Shown in pieces: positions 23,965-35,446 of a DNA stretch of 64,000 nt. Below the pieces are notes generated by a model. That model saw nothing but the letters and a program-made list of their open reading frames with translations, made no database searches and was not told the origin of the DNA. Each line of letters starts with the position of its first letter. Position 1 is the stretch's first letter. Origin of the DNA: Haemonchus contortus (lineage: Eukaryota; Nematoda; Chromadorea; Rhabditida; Trichostrongylidae); the NCBI GenBank assembly GCA_000469685.2, contig LS997563.1, positions 41,766,468 through 41,830,467 of the forward strand, in the 5' to 3' direction. The position numbers and the translations under genes were made by a program.

Positions 23965-24165
23965 TATAAGGCCTAAATAATGAGTTGCAGAAGCAAGCCC
24001 ATGTAGAACATTATGTTTTTGTCTTCCCAGACGACCTGGCACCAATTCCGACCTTGGATGGAAGGGAGGCTCTGGGACCTGTGTAATTTTCGACCTGGGA
24101 TTCGATTCTCCCGACCATGCTTTGATATCGTGTGACTCTGACACTTGTGACTACCCCACTTCAAA
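23965..24165 (-). mobile_element. Second SINE head joined to the 23.8-kb copy
   Basis: On the minus strand the sequence opens with GTGGGGTAGTCACAAGTG (A-box-like) and CGGGAGAATCGAATCCCAG (B-box-like, GAATCGAATCC). The body begins after it and then runs into the next copy. This suggests tandem or nested insertion of two SINEs. Confidence 0.6.
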
Positions 24166-24169
24166 CCTG

Positions 24170-26700
24170 ACAACCTTAATTTTCAAAAACCTCCCTTACA
24201 TGAATCTGATTTCATGCAACTAGCTGATAACACTCTAAGCTTCCATGCTGCCTAGAGTGTAGCCATCTGACATTAAATGAACATTTAATAGGCTTGAAAT
24301 TCATCTTTTCAAGGTCTTTCTCCGCTAACGACGGTCACTCTAAGCGCTTTAAAAACTAGATTACGGTGATTTATGATGGGAATAAATCGCAAGCTTCAGA
24401 CAACCAAACGTTGGAAGACCCGATATTGATCAGTTTTTGAGAATGCGCTACGCAATCGATCTCAATCGAGTAAAAAGTAAAAGAAAGGGTATTCCCGATT
24501 GACGCTGTCCGGGGTACTTTTTCCGTGGAAAGTTGAAGGCACAGTTCAAAATGAATTTAATGTACACTTTTTAGGTAGAAAAGTAAAAGTGTTGATGTAG
24601 AGGAGTACATCGGTGGCAAAGGAAGTAAGAATTTTTTTTCAAAAAAAATGAAAACAAGAAAACAAGGCTTTTCAAAGTAGCGGAAGTGGAGGTTGTACGA
24701 GATCACCGTGATGGTAATGGTATGTAAGGGATGTTTGGACGAGATTTAGCTTGCTCTCATCGGGCAGGGAGCTGGCTATATTGAGCCAAAATTGTCCGAA
24801 ACTGCCTTTCACTGTCGCCATGGGTTATAACAAGTTGTTTGAACTTTCTACATCGAATTCTCTTGGGATAGTGCAGCCTCTACAAAGACGTTGAAACTCG
24901 TACGCGATGGGTGTGGCATTCACACGATACAATCTCTGGCCCCTTGTTGTGCCCTATCCATGATGTTTTTCGACCTTATATCGGCAGGTATGGTATAAGG
25001 GGGAGCATCGAATTCATACTATAAGGAAATCTCAGAAACCGCTTCTATCGTGAGTTGTGCCTTCATGTTGGATTAATGGAACTGGATAGATCGGGAGCTT
25101 TGTAAGTCGATTGGAAGCTGATCCTTCATATTTTAAGTATAATAGGTCCTTCAGACTCCTCACTGTTACCTCAGGTAGGCTACTGCTAGTTCTTTCGCCG
25201 TGCAGGACTAAGATACCTATGCTATTCGTGCTTGTCTAGCCCTCTTAGGGTGGTTTGCCTTTATTTATGACAATTGGAGTGTTCATCGTCAACAAGACCC
25301 GGTTTACTAGACCGTATTTGGGCTGGGCCCATGTTCACTCGGTCACGTCTCCCAAAAAACGCCTGGATCCCCTACCTGGATTACCTCTACCACTTTGCCC
25401 ATTCATCACTTATCTACTCCCATTTGTCGGTGACCAGTAATCATGCAGCGGTCAGATAATTGCTGTCGCTTCTCAGCTAATCTCATCCGACGATACCTGT
25501 CCACTCTACCCTCACCTTGCTCCTTGTGCATACATCCACACCCACACCCTCCTACGCTCTCACCATACGTCCACCTCTACCTCATCGATGCGTGTATTGA
25601 ATTCTCCGATGTGTACAAACATGAGTCAGCTCCTGTTGGCCAACGTCCAACTCGTTATCTACACAGCTCTTGTCCTTCCAACGAACACCTATGATTCACT
25701 TCATTACTGAATGTTCTGTGGTTTTGTTACCAATTTCGAACACTTTTATGTCGCTTGGCCTGATTGGGACTTGTGGGTGAAAAGGGAGTGTTGAAATATA
25801 ATCGGCTGTTTTTTTTTACCAACAGAGATGACGTGGCCCATAATACATTCCTGACTAAGCGCTGAATCATCTTCAGGGTGCTCACGGGGTGCGGAATTTC
25901 CCATTTTTTAAAAGTTCGTTCAGAATGTTCGATGATGTCGACTCCGTGGAATTTCGAAGTTGCCATTCACATCGGACTTTCTCATTCTGGTGAATCCAGT
26001 CCTCAATAATTTTATTATATCGACAGACTTTAGTCGATGATTATACCTTTACCTTCAAAGATGCTGAATAGCAGAAAATTGATTTTTTAGCATACGCCAT
26101 GCATGTGACATTCTTCCTTATTCGTATGGAGGTTTGAACGCGAGTTCAACCCCATATGCCTCTTTGTAGGGCTAGGTGATGTTTCAGCTGATCTTCCATC
26201 CTTCCGAACAGTGGCTCTGTCATTATACTGGCGTCGGTAGAGTTGGAAGCTCGGATGCCCCTGGCGAGATTCGAGTGGAACTGTTTGAGAAGTAGTGAGC
26301 GACGCCTGTACCCACCTCACCACCCGAAATCAACCTTTCTTTCGTCGATAGAGCGTAATAACTTGGGAACTATTCCTACTTCTTCATCTATTGTCTTGCT
26401 ACCTCAGTGTATCTTATTTTATCGGGCATTCGGTAACAATTCAACTCTAGCGCATGCGATACATCTGTTTACCAAAACGTTCGGTAAACAACGTGAAGAG
26501 GACATAACACCCTGCTATTTACACCAACCTTAGCTTATTCTCCATTGTTTCTCCAATTCACTGAGAAGTAAGGGTCTTCTCGTTTCTTGGCTCTGAAACC
26601 AAATCACGCCCCCGCTAACAATTTAGGCGTGAAGTAGAGTGTTTGTTGACAAGTTGCGGTTGGAACACTCTATTTTACGATGATATCAAATAGTGTGTGT
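24170..26700. other. Intergenic stretch without supported genes
   Basis: No supported coding exon. A diverged SINE-like piece occupies about 26090-26335. Confidence 0.4.
26090..26335 (-). mobile_element. Probable old SINE copy
   Basis: On the minus strand there is a head-like start (GGGTGGTGAGGTGGGTACAG) with ACTCGAATCTCGCCAGG as a degraded B box. Only weak body similarity follows. It could also be an unrelated tRNA-like sequence. Confidence 0.35.
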
Positions 26701-26710
26701 GGTTTTTCTT

Positions 26711-28031
26711 GATCGCATCTAAAAATATAGGGAGCTCTCCGGCGCGTGTCGCGCGCGTGTCTCTTGGCCCATTGCCAAATGTGGTTTATTCTCTTCTGCT
26801 GGAGGTATCTCACTAATGATTGCTACAGGAATACATATGAAACGCTATCCTATGATCATCGCACTGTTATTATTCTATGGTCTGGCTCGGTCGGAGTGTA
26901 CTTATGCTCCTACGCTGCTCAATAGTCGCGGCTAACCCCTCTTCCTATTAAATGACCTGAATGTATTTCCCATACTCCTGCATTCTTGCACGTTAGATGC
27001 TGCTGACTACTGCTTATTCTTGTACAAGCTCTTTCAGGAGTGAAAGTACGTTTTTCGATTTTATTAATGTAGATTTACCCACCACAATAGGAACAGATAC
27101 GACCCCTAACTCAGCTTCTCCCGTTTTCGAGTGTCGTAGTGGCGTTTACAAACTGATGTATTGTAAACCCTCTATCTTCTTTTCGAAAACAAGAAGGCCA
27201 CTTGCCCTTCTAGGAGAACTAGCGATACCCTCACACCTAACTGTTGGATTACTGATTAACTGGAACTGATTACTACCGCTTTAACTCATGCACTGATGTC
27301 ATGACTCCAAAAGGCGGGAAACATGTTCTGATCTTACGACCCCAAAATGCAAAAAACACGCGTAAGTTATTGGCGAAATGAAACTACGTAACTGGACTGC
27401 TCAACAACTGGAATTCTGAAAAACGAGATAAAAGAGTGTTGAGGCCAAAATCCACTTGAATCCAATCTCATTCGTACACTTATCTTCCTCACCACTCCAT
27501 ATGCTCCATGGACCTCATCCATGGTATTCACTAATCCTACGATAGCTTTTTGGGGCAAACAAATTGACCCACAATCATTTGCACTCTCCTAAATTTATCC
27601 TGCTCTGCAAAATCTATATGATAGCAGGCTCCCTATCGATGAGGGATCTCCCTGGTCCCCTAACCAACAACTACTCCTACTTCTACCTAAAGTTTGTCTT
27701 TGAGAGTTCCCCTTGTCTACTCATTCCATCGGGGTAAAAGGAAGTAGAACAACTTACCTTTATACAGGGAGGGCACTCGAACGCTGAAGGTGTCTATAAG
27801 GATGAAGCGCTTAGGGACATGAATGAACTCCCAAGCAAGTCAGCCTCACAACACCATCAACAAACATTACGCAGTTGCAGCGAGATGCTCAGAAGATGGG
27901 TTACACATGTATTCGTGAGCAGGCAGTAGTGAAATTACTCCACTCGAGGCGAGTAAACCACATTTGGCAGTGGGCCAAGAGACACGCACGCGACACGCGC
28001 CGGAGAGTTCCCTATATTTTTAGATGCGATC
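26711..28031. mobile_element. Non-autonomous DNA element with ~78-bp terminal inverted repeats
   Basis: The left end (26711-26788) and the reverse complement of the right end (27954-28031) match almost base for base over about 78 positions. Both begin GATCGCATCTAAAAATATAG and run through the CGCGTGTCGCG region to CCAAATGTGGTTTA. The 1.3-kb element has no transposase-like frame inside, so it would need an enzyme in trans. Long terminal repeats fit MULE or similar families. No clean target-site duplication is visible (GTTTTTCTT on the left against GTTCTTTAT on the right). Confidence 0.8.
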
Positions 28032-28487
28032 GTTCTTTATGATATGATATCAGGCCTGTCCCTCATCTTACATACCCGGTTTCGATGACATTATGAAGAG
28101 CTCCTACTGGCTGTGATATATGGTCGGATGGAAAATGAATGCTGCGATACCGTTTATCATTTGTACATTTTTATTATTGTTTATTCCTTTCTTATAAAGA
28201 TTCTTATTTTCTCGTACGTCAGAGATTTCAATTCAAGTGCCCTCTTCAATTGCTTTTGCAATGTCGATTGATTTCTATGGTCAGGGGAAGAATACATATT
28301 GAGCTCATAAGAAAATTGTATTCGAAATATTTTTCAGTATCTTTGTTACTTTCGATTTTTCGAAACGTTTGTTGTTCCTCTAACAGATAAGATAAGGTTG
28401 CTTATTTTTTTCCGCTTTTCAGGTTTTGTTTTGATTTTCGGTCCAGGCACAGCTCCCGTAAGCCGACATCAAAATTCGAGACGACAG
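28032..28487. other. Spacer between the inverted-repeat element and the M6 gene
   Basis: AT-rich. It probably contains an upstream intron or promoter of the M6 gene, since the gene lacks a start codon in its first recognised exon. I could not identify the missing exon. Confidence 0.35.
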
Positions 28488-30860
28488 CATTTACGGGGTG
28501 GTGCTCGATGCTCCTCCCCGACGGGGAAAGCCTTTAGAGCACATTAGCGGACCGATTCCTGTCAAATCACATGTCAATGATGGTTGCTTCAACAGGTACT
28601 TTTGAATTTTTTTTTATTTTTTGCTGAATAAACCATCGGGCATCTCGACTCCCACTGATTTTCATGCATGACTGACTTGGCTCTATCAGAGCCTATATTA
28701 CTGTAAATGTGCTCTTATATACAAGTTCCGTTCAGGATTCCATATGCCTCTCTTATGGCGGCACTCCTGTGTTTTATTGGAGTTATTTTATTCTCCGTAA
28801 TGATGGCATGGGGATTCAATGCTACCGCCGAACAAACAAGAAGGACTCTAAAGATACAAGACTGGCCGTGGGTGGACAAAGTAAGTTATTGTATCCCCAT
28901 GAATTGTAGCGAAATTCGTCATCGTAGTTAGCTACTGCTCGATGATGCTTGTTGATCAGATGGTGTCTTTTGATTATGTAACTGTATATTTTACCTGCGA
29001 ATGCAGTTTTTATTAGGTATGTGTTTATGAGGTACTACTATTCAGGTTCAAGTGTTCTTTGTGGTTATAGCTGTTTTGATGTCTCTTTTTTCGTTGTTTT
29101 TTCTTCTTGTTGGTTTTTCTGCTACAGGAGCGACAAGAGAAGAGATGTATAAACGTAAGCTTTCCCACGCTTTCTGGCGAATCTTTCGTGTTCGTAAAAT
29201 TTTGCTGTGTTCAGGTAAAGAAGCGAAATGTGGTGGAAGATTTGCCTGTGTAGTGGCCATGTTGTTTTGTGCAGCATTGGTGAGTGTAAAAAATAATCTT
29301 TTTGGAAGAATATTCTTGCAATTCAGATGTTTTTTCAGTTAATATGTTGGCTATTCATAATTTCTATTGTCTCAATATTCTGCGGTTCCTACTTTATCTT
29401 TGATGATCTCTGTCTTGATATGTCGACTTTCACCGAAGAGAATTGCATCAATTTTGAAGTCTTTGCACCTTTAGTTAGGAGCTTTTCAAGTGCCGTGAGT
29501 ACCTCACCCCGGAATTCTTTTAGTCATTTTTGATATTCATCTACCATTTTGCGTTTGTTACGGGCGCGTTTTTAGGATCTACGTCTTTGTGGAGGTGATG
29601 CTCAGCAGTTTTGTGCTTTCTCTGCTACTGCTCGTTCCTGGTATATCGTGGGATGGGTTGGATCATGTTTTGTCATAATTGGATTGTCATCTTTCTTAGC
29701 TGTCCTGGCAGCGAATTATGCTCACGTTGGAAATGTCGGCAGGTATGTAAAAAGGAGGCATTGGAAACTGCAGTTAGGCTGTTTTGAGCAAATTTCGGGT
29801 TTAAAAAGATTAATGCTTTTATCAGGTAGTCACTTCAGAATACCCTTTCTCCGTGTATAATTGCATTTCATCCGTTTAGATATGTTGAATTGCGTGATCT
29901 GGCTTTGGACGTGTCATCCAATGGATCACCAACCCATTCAAAGGAAGATTCGTTTTACTATCCATCTAGTGAGAATAATCATCGAAATATTCCCCTCGAT
30001 ACAAGTTTCAGTGGACAAACTTCATGGTTAGTTCTTTTGTTGAGTTCTGCCATATAGTCTTTGCTTCGAACCTCTACGTTTCAAACGGGATGAATATTTT
30101 CGAGAACTCGTAACCCAGTCACTGTTTCGACTTTGATATTTACTTGGCAAGGTCATTACTCTTGTCACTTCAAAGGCACTGTTCACGAAAAAATAGTTCC
30201 GGAGATTTGCATATGGTTTGAATTCGACGCTCCCTCTGATACTATTTGTGCAGGAACGAGGTCTGAAAACGGTCTGGATAGGGCACAATAAGGGGCCGGA
30301 GAGTGAGCCACGGTCGCCCTCCGCCCCTCGCTAGGCTGACTACGAAATCTAATTGCCGTTCACCATTTTAGCATTGGAGCGAAGTTGGTGAAAAATCGAT
30401 AAGCTGGTTGGCAAATAGCCAGAGTCCGCCAGTCAAATTGTCAGGCAAATTGGGTGTGTTGTCTGCTATTGCAGACATTGCGTCGCCTTCATGCACTCGC
30501 CCGAGCAATCCCTTAACCGCCGTTCTTCCAATGTAAAACTCGTCCAACCCCCCTTTCCAGCTCTTTTTTGACCCTTTCTATTTCTTTTTGTTCATCGTTT
30601 TTTGTGCGTTTTTCGTTGTTATCGCTTTATTCTAGAGTAATTCTATCAGTTCCTGTCAAAAAAGGGTACCCTAAATTTATCGTAAGCGGTGCCTTTAATG
30701 GGTTGAAGAACAGCTATGATATTCATTTCTTCCCTTGAAAATCTCATTCTCTTCCAGGCAACGGCAATATGATGGTTCCACATCAACTAGTCGACTGGCT
30801 GAAAAAATGTCGAACTCCGTTAGTCAATATGCTTATCGTCCGCGGAAGAGACCATTTTAA
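28488..30860 (+). CDS. nmgp-1: Neuronal membrane glycoprotein M6 (PLP/DM20 family)
   Basis: Exons: up to 28595 (5' limit unresolved), 28736-28880, 29046-29154, 29215-29279, 29327-29494, 29576-29742, 29880-30026, 30758-30860, all in phase. The product has four membrane segments: IPYASLMAALLCFIGVILFS, FFVVIAVLMSLFSLFFLLVG, the segment around CAALMFFQLICWLFIISIVS, and WVGSCFVIIGLSSFLAVLAA. A Cys-containing extracellular loop (CLDMSTFTEENC...LRLCGGDAQQFC) lies between the last two. The start of the family signature, GCFNRIPYASL, is formed across the first splice. The tail is cytoplasmic and basic (RPRKRPF). M6 proteins sit in neuronal plasma membrane, where they shape membrane and filopodia. The N-terminal exon shown contains no ATG in frame after its upstream stop, so a further 5' exon with the start must exist. 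28488 is the first base after a possible acceptor and is only approximate. The symbol follows the worm family member. Confidence 0.9.
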
Positions 30861-31729
30861 GTCCTTTTGATCATTTCAAAGCTCCTCTTGTTATGCCACT
30901 AATGAGCAAATCACCAAAGAGAGTCCCGTAATTTTAAGTTGTTGACGTTGTCATCCTCTCCGATTTGTTGCATTCTTTGATTTGTGGCAATGTACGCCGT
31001 CACTTTCATGCCATGGGTTTCCCTGATCATTTTCGCTTCGCAGAGTAACTCCATGGAGTTAGAAAAAGTAGGATACTCTCAAAGACAATCAGCGGAGTGC
31101 AAAAGCGGTCAGGCACTTCGTAATTCGATTCAAGGTTTGGACGTGGTAGGCTCTGAGCGATTGCAGAAAGTTGGCCCAGGCCCTTGCAGTCCGTTTGAAA
31201 AAGGCTCGTGTGAATTGTTTTTTCACAGGATTTCATTTTCTGAAAAATTTTCCTTTGATGTATACATTTTTATAGCTTTCCTGTGAATTATTCCATGCGT
31301 CTGTTCCCATAAATTTTTAATTTTTGTTGATTCTAGCGTTTTTATAACAATCTTGAATTTGTGTTCGTGATAACTTTGTGATGCAACTCTGCTTTCCATC
31401 ATTGCTCCATTGAATCACTTAATCGTGTACATATATATCTAGGCTGTGAAGATGATTATAATTGTTGGCATTAGAAATTTGGCTTCAGCAATTCTTTAAG
31501 TGCGTTTTGAACATTTTTCCTAATTATTACCAATAATAAAATTATAATAGGACTTTGTTCTGGTTCTTGATTTGTGGTTCCATTTCCCATGCTATTTCTT
31601 TCACGTTCCCATTGGCTCAATGGCAAAAAGCCATGAGAAAACAAAGCAACTGATAACGGCCGTTCAAACACTATCACTATTTTGTTCGCCTTATTGCCGC
31701 TTTCTCTACTATTTTGACTTCAAATTTTC
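30861..31729. other. Intergenic region between M6 and the coiled-coil gene
   Basis: Holds the M6 3' UTR (an AATAAA-containing stretch near 31527-31540). The 870-base gap is longer than typical operon spacing, so co-transcription with the next gene is not indicated. No other gene was seen. Confidence 0.4.
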
Positions 31730-32772
31730 ATGGCAAAGAAGGTACCACCAATTGTATCAAGCTTTTTCTCAATATTTATCTGTTTTCTATAGGGTCGCTC
31801 GAAGCGACGTCGTATGCAAAAGGTGAAATCACCGAAAGAGGATAGTTCCCCGATCGACATAGAAGGTACTTCCCAGCAAGTGAACGCCATCACTGAAAAT
31901 ATCGTGTCGATTTTTCAAGTTTTGGGATCTGTGGTTCGTTTTAATTGCTATGGATTGATATAGTTGGTCGCTCATGTGTGTATGATCAGAGTGGACCCGC
32001 AACAAAGTGCCTCGGTGACGTGCTTGAACGAAGCGCTGCAGCCCTTGAGGAACTGAATACTTTGAGCTGTGCCGTAACGGCAGATACTACTGCTGTGAGT
32101 ATACTCATTTCGCTAAGGTGAAGCTTTGGTGCCAGTGTTCTGCAGCCAAACGTATGGCTAAAACAAGAACAGCTCTGGTTTTCAGATACAAGAGAATATA
32201 CGCTCTATTGAAACCCAACTGATCCAGTTGGACAGACTGTGGCCGAGCATCGATCGGACTGTCGAGTTTGTTAATCAGGTAGATTACATTTGTGAAAGTT
32301 CGTACACTACTTTACTTTGTTTTCTATCTTTCTATTCATCCATCGGAAGTTCTATCGGAGCCTTTTCATAGTGAGGATAGCTCGAGCGAGGGTGGTGGGT
32401 GCGGAAGGCGCCGCTCAAATATTAAGGAGGAACTGGCGAGACGGTTTTCTATCGTTAATGGTGGATCGTCTAGCGATACGTCCCCATTCGTAGTCTAATG
32501 TTAGGGAAGCGTCGCGGCTTGTCAGAATGCCTTGCGGGATGTTTTAGGATTTGCAGACGCCTGACTCATTCCTTCGAATTTTTATTTTAATGGCTTTTTA
32601 GCAGCTACTTTGAAATTTACAAGCATTAAAACTACATACGAAGTCATGGAGTTTCTCAGCTGTCAGATATATTGGTAGTATTGATATTTTTCAGAAGAAG
32701 CGGCAGCTAACTGAGTTGGAAAGACTGTGCACTTCAGTAGAACGACAACTGGCTGAGCAACGTAGTACATAA
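31730..32772 (+). CDS. Small coiled-coil protein, possibly BLOC-1 subunit 4-like
   Basis: Five exons, 31730-31741, 31793-31933, 31990-32094, 32186-32278 and 32695-32772, all phase 0, give 142 residues. The N-terminus is basic (MAKKGRSKRRRMQKV). The rest is helical with heptad-like spacing (ENIVSIFQVLGSV; AALEELNTLSCAV; IRSIETQLIQLDRLWPSIDR; KRQLTELERLCTSVERQLAE) and has no membrane segment. The end (LWPSIDRTVEFV...LERLCTSVERQL) recalls the C-terminal coiled coil of BLOC-1 subunit 4 (cappuccino), which helps form lysosome-related organelles. That match is from memory and weak, and another BLOC-1/BORC-type coiled coil is possible. The stop TAA shares its last base with the ATG of the next gene (TAATG). 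Exon 1 is only 12 bases and its donor (gtaccacc) is modest, so a start at Met 12 (31814) is an alternative. Confidence 0.7.
32376..32500 (+). other. Exon-like open frame inside the last intron of the coiled-coil gene
   Basis: Within intron 32279-32694 a frame reads PFHSEDSSSEGGGCGRRRSN then IKEELARRFSIVNGGSSSD and ends in DTSPFVV-stop. The composition (acidic-Ser, basic, then a hydrophobic C-terminus) looks coding. It follows a CGGAG that could act as a weak acceptor in phase 0 after exon 32186-32278. It could be an alternative terminal exon of the coiled-coil gene. The acceptor is poor, so this may be chance. Confidence 0.3.
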
Positions 32773-34323
32773 TGGGTATGTTTTTCCTTACTACGCATAA
32801 CGTGTCTGAATATCGCTCCAAATATCGTTATAGTTACAACACGTAGTGGTAGAACTAGTACCCGTCGATCTCAAGAGGATCTCAGTCAAAAGGCTTCACG
32901 TGACGAGGAAGAGTCTCCTGCCGTCGATGATTCCCCATCAAATTCGGACATCGACAGTGACGCTGATTCCGATGCACCCGTAGAGATTTCTTCGAAAATA
33001 GTTCCCGATATCGAACTTCTCGATGAAGAACCAGAACTGAGTTTGTTCGAACAGGTAGGGTGTGGTTTAATAACTTCTTTCGATTAGTCAGCACAGTCTT
33101 CATTTGGAATATTTCAGCAACAGAAAAAGAAAAAAGAAGAAGAGGAACGACGTCAAGAAAAAGCACAAGCTAAAAAGCGTAGACGTATAAAAAAGCTCGA
33201 TCGAGGAGAGTTTCTGGTCAAGGCAAAGTAGGTTCTGATGTGGACGGTTTTTATTTATTAATCTGAAGGCGATCATTCGATTTTCTAAGCTGATTACATG
33301 GGTTCAAGTACATCAGTGTGGTCAATACTCGCTACAATTTGCTCAGTCAAGCAGGGATTTTTTTGATTAGGATACGGTAGGGCAGTAATGTAGTCAGACT
33401 GAAATTTGGTTTTTGTCGTCTTGCCTCAGAAGCATTTCCGCTGTATAATTGATGTTGCATGGCTAACCTCACATATATGGACTTCCTTGTAATCCACCAT
33501 ATTCTTTTTCTTGATCAGAGCTTATTCCATTAAGGAAGGCCCAGTTCAAAGTTGTTACGCTGAACGAAGGTGTAAAGAAATCGCTCGAGCCCAGCGTCAA
33601 TTTTCGGGAGGAACTGCTGAAAGCTCGCACTGCTGGAAGGAGGGAAAAGGGTATGTTTTGCATTTTCAACACTTTGATCTCACAAAGTGTATAAGGATTT
33701 TGCTGAAACTCCCATTTATCACGTTTTTCCTCTTTTGTTAATCGGCTATTCCTTTAAGTGTCTAATGCCTCGGTAATGCGTGCGAAATGGATATCAAAGT
33801 AAGAAGAAAATCAGAATGGATCTTTTAGTTGTTCTGCTATTTTGCTATTGTTGTTGTTGTTGTTGCTATTGTTGTTGCCATTATGGTGTGGCCATATAAT
33901 GTTCGTTGTTGCAGATTTTAGCTGATGTTGTTCAAATTTCGCATGTGCTCACCCATTCCAATCAGTGTTTCGTGTGCTTTCTCTTTGATCGATATACTTT
34001 TGTATAATTGGAAGCATTGACTGATGAATATTAATTTTTGCTCTCTAGTTTTTTTCCTTTCACTGTAAAATTGCAGTTTTTGTGTCCTGCCCAGTATCGT
34101 AAAGTGTCATATAAGCTATCGTACTCATGATGAGCACAGTTTTCATCTGTTTTTGAAGTACATTTTTACAAGTCAAACGAAAATTTCTGAAGAATCTACC
34201 TCACCTTTAAGTCCTGGGTTAATAGAGCCTGCAGCGTTCACCGGGCATGTGAAAAGGCATGAAAAACAGGAGTCGATGGAAAAATGGCTACAGAGAAGTG
34301 AAATATACAGTAACCAGGAATAA
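32772..34323 (+). CDS. Small nucleolar-type protein, possibly NOL7-like
   Basis: Five exons, 32772-32775, 32834-33054, 33118-33216, 33521-33650 and 34235-34323, join in phase to about 180 residues. The N-terminus is Ser/Asp/Glu-rich (MVTTRSGRTSTRRS; NSDIDSDADSDAPVE). A strongly basic and acidic helix follows (QQKKKKEEEERRQEKAQAKK, RRRIKKLDRG). Last comes FKVVTLNEGVKKSLEPSVNF, then REELLKARTAGRREK and GHVKRHEKQESMEKWLQRSE. The order acidic N-terminus, basic coil, short 'F-x-V-x-L ... F-x-x-x-L-L' end resembles NOL7, a nucleolar factor of small-subunit processing. I cannot confirm this without alignment. The first exon is only four bases (ATGG), and its ATG overlaps the stop of the upstream gene. 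The donor at 33217 (gtcaag) is weak, and the last exon is chosen by phase and composition. Confidence 0.55.
33844..33878. repeat. (TTG)n trinucleotide run
   Basis: Interrupted TTG/TTA triplet run, intronic in the NOL7-like gene. A similar shorter run lies at 3133-3163. Confidence 0.8.
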
Positions 34324-35446
34324 TCCACGATTTTGCACTATGTTCTCGGTTCCTTCTTTCCAAACACTTTCTTGTCAATCTGATAACATTCACTTTCAAA
34401 CATTTCAGTGTCTGTCTTCCTATCTGAATACCTTTCGGTCCATGATGGAAGTTCTGTATTTTCTATGTGGATTGTATTTACATGTACTGAATACGATTCA
34501 TAATTGATAAATATCTATTTCTTCCACATTTCTTGCAACATATCAAAATGAGTATCAGAATCCCGTTCCATCTGTTTACTTGGCCGTGACACGATCACTG
34601 TATGATCGGGAATCAGGCGATCTTCTGACGGTGGCGCAGGTCGGTCGTTGAAGAAACATGGTAATGCGCGTCTGAATATGAATTTATTTCCGTTTTCATA
34701 ACAACAGACTAAAAATGGGAAGTTTCGAGCCTACCTTGATGCTTGCCATAGCTGTTTATTTCTTACTATGGCTACGAACGGGAAAACAACAGCATATACT
34801 GGTACAACCAGTAAAACTAACTCGGAAAACGGAGCGAATCGAACAACCATACGCTCTTCGGCAGACCTTAAATAGGCACTTATTAAATACTACGGCACAT
34901 CTGTGGGTTGGACAACATTTTCTTTTGATGATACCCGTCAAAATCTAATAGAATATTTTATCTTTTTCTTGTTAGGAGGGTCGAACTCAAGTCCGATATG
35001 AGAAAGGAACTCCGAAAGTTCTGGGTTTGATGGACTATGGAAAACTTATGATAGTGTATGTAAAAGCCATTACTTCAAGACGCGACATTACTGTTTGAAT
35101 GTGAAGCTGTGTTGGAGGCGCCTTAATCCACTTGCATCGTCCGTAGGAGTTGGTCCTTCTTAGATCGTTAATATATATAAACTTTCTGAAGTATATCTTC
35201 TAGGTTAAGGTGCCTGTAGCCACCGCCCACAGCCCCGACAGCCTGAACGCATTACAATGCGCCTGCAAATGTGGGTAGAATTGAGAGCATGGCGCACTCC
35301 TTCTTTATGTTAATCCTTTCTTATTCTGTTTATTTATAACTCATCTATCCCATCATTCAACTGGGGACACCCTTTGTGGATTAAAAAAATAGATAAATAA
35401 ACAAATCAATAAATAGTGGAATATAAAACTTATAGTAAATGGTGCC
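34324..35446. other. Convergent spacer with unassigned exon-like pieces
   Basis: Between the NOL7-like gene and the chemoreceptor gene. Plus-strand pieces look spliceable: NPVPSVYLAVTRSLYDRESG (34559-34640, ending CAG|GTCGGT), joinable in phase 0 to EGRTQVRYEKGTPKVLGLMD (from 34979). No start codon or family could be assigned. An RTE/SINE-like (ATAA)n tail lies at 35385-35420. Confidence 0.3.
35290..35420 (+). mobile_element. Retroposon 3' tail fragment with (ATAA)-type repeats
   Basis: The sequence GGGGACACCCTTTGTGGATT is followed by a run of ATAA/ACAA units. This is the look of an RTE-type LINE or SINE 3' end. Similar A/T-rich tetranucleotide tails occur at 9776-9830, 36191-36213, 39040-39075, 39297-39340 and 45965-45985. 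No coding part is present. Confidence 0.35.

Noticed and set aside
33511..33741. Frame AYSIKEGPVQSCYAERRCKEI as an exon of the NOL7-like gene
   Set aside because: It joins with a better donor (AA|gtaggt), but it reads an atypical peptide and runs into an intron-like tail. The alternative frame (LIPLRKAQFKVVTLNEG) has the better composition and a clean donor at 33650.
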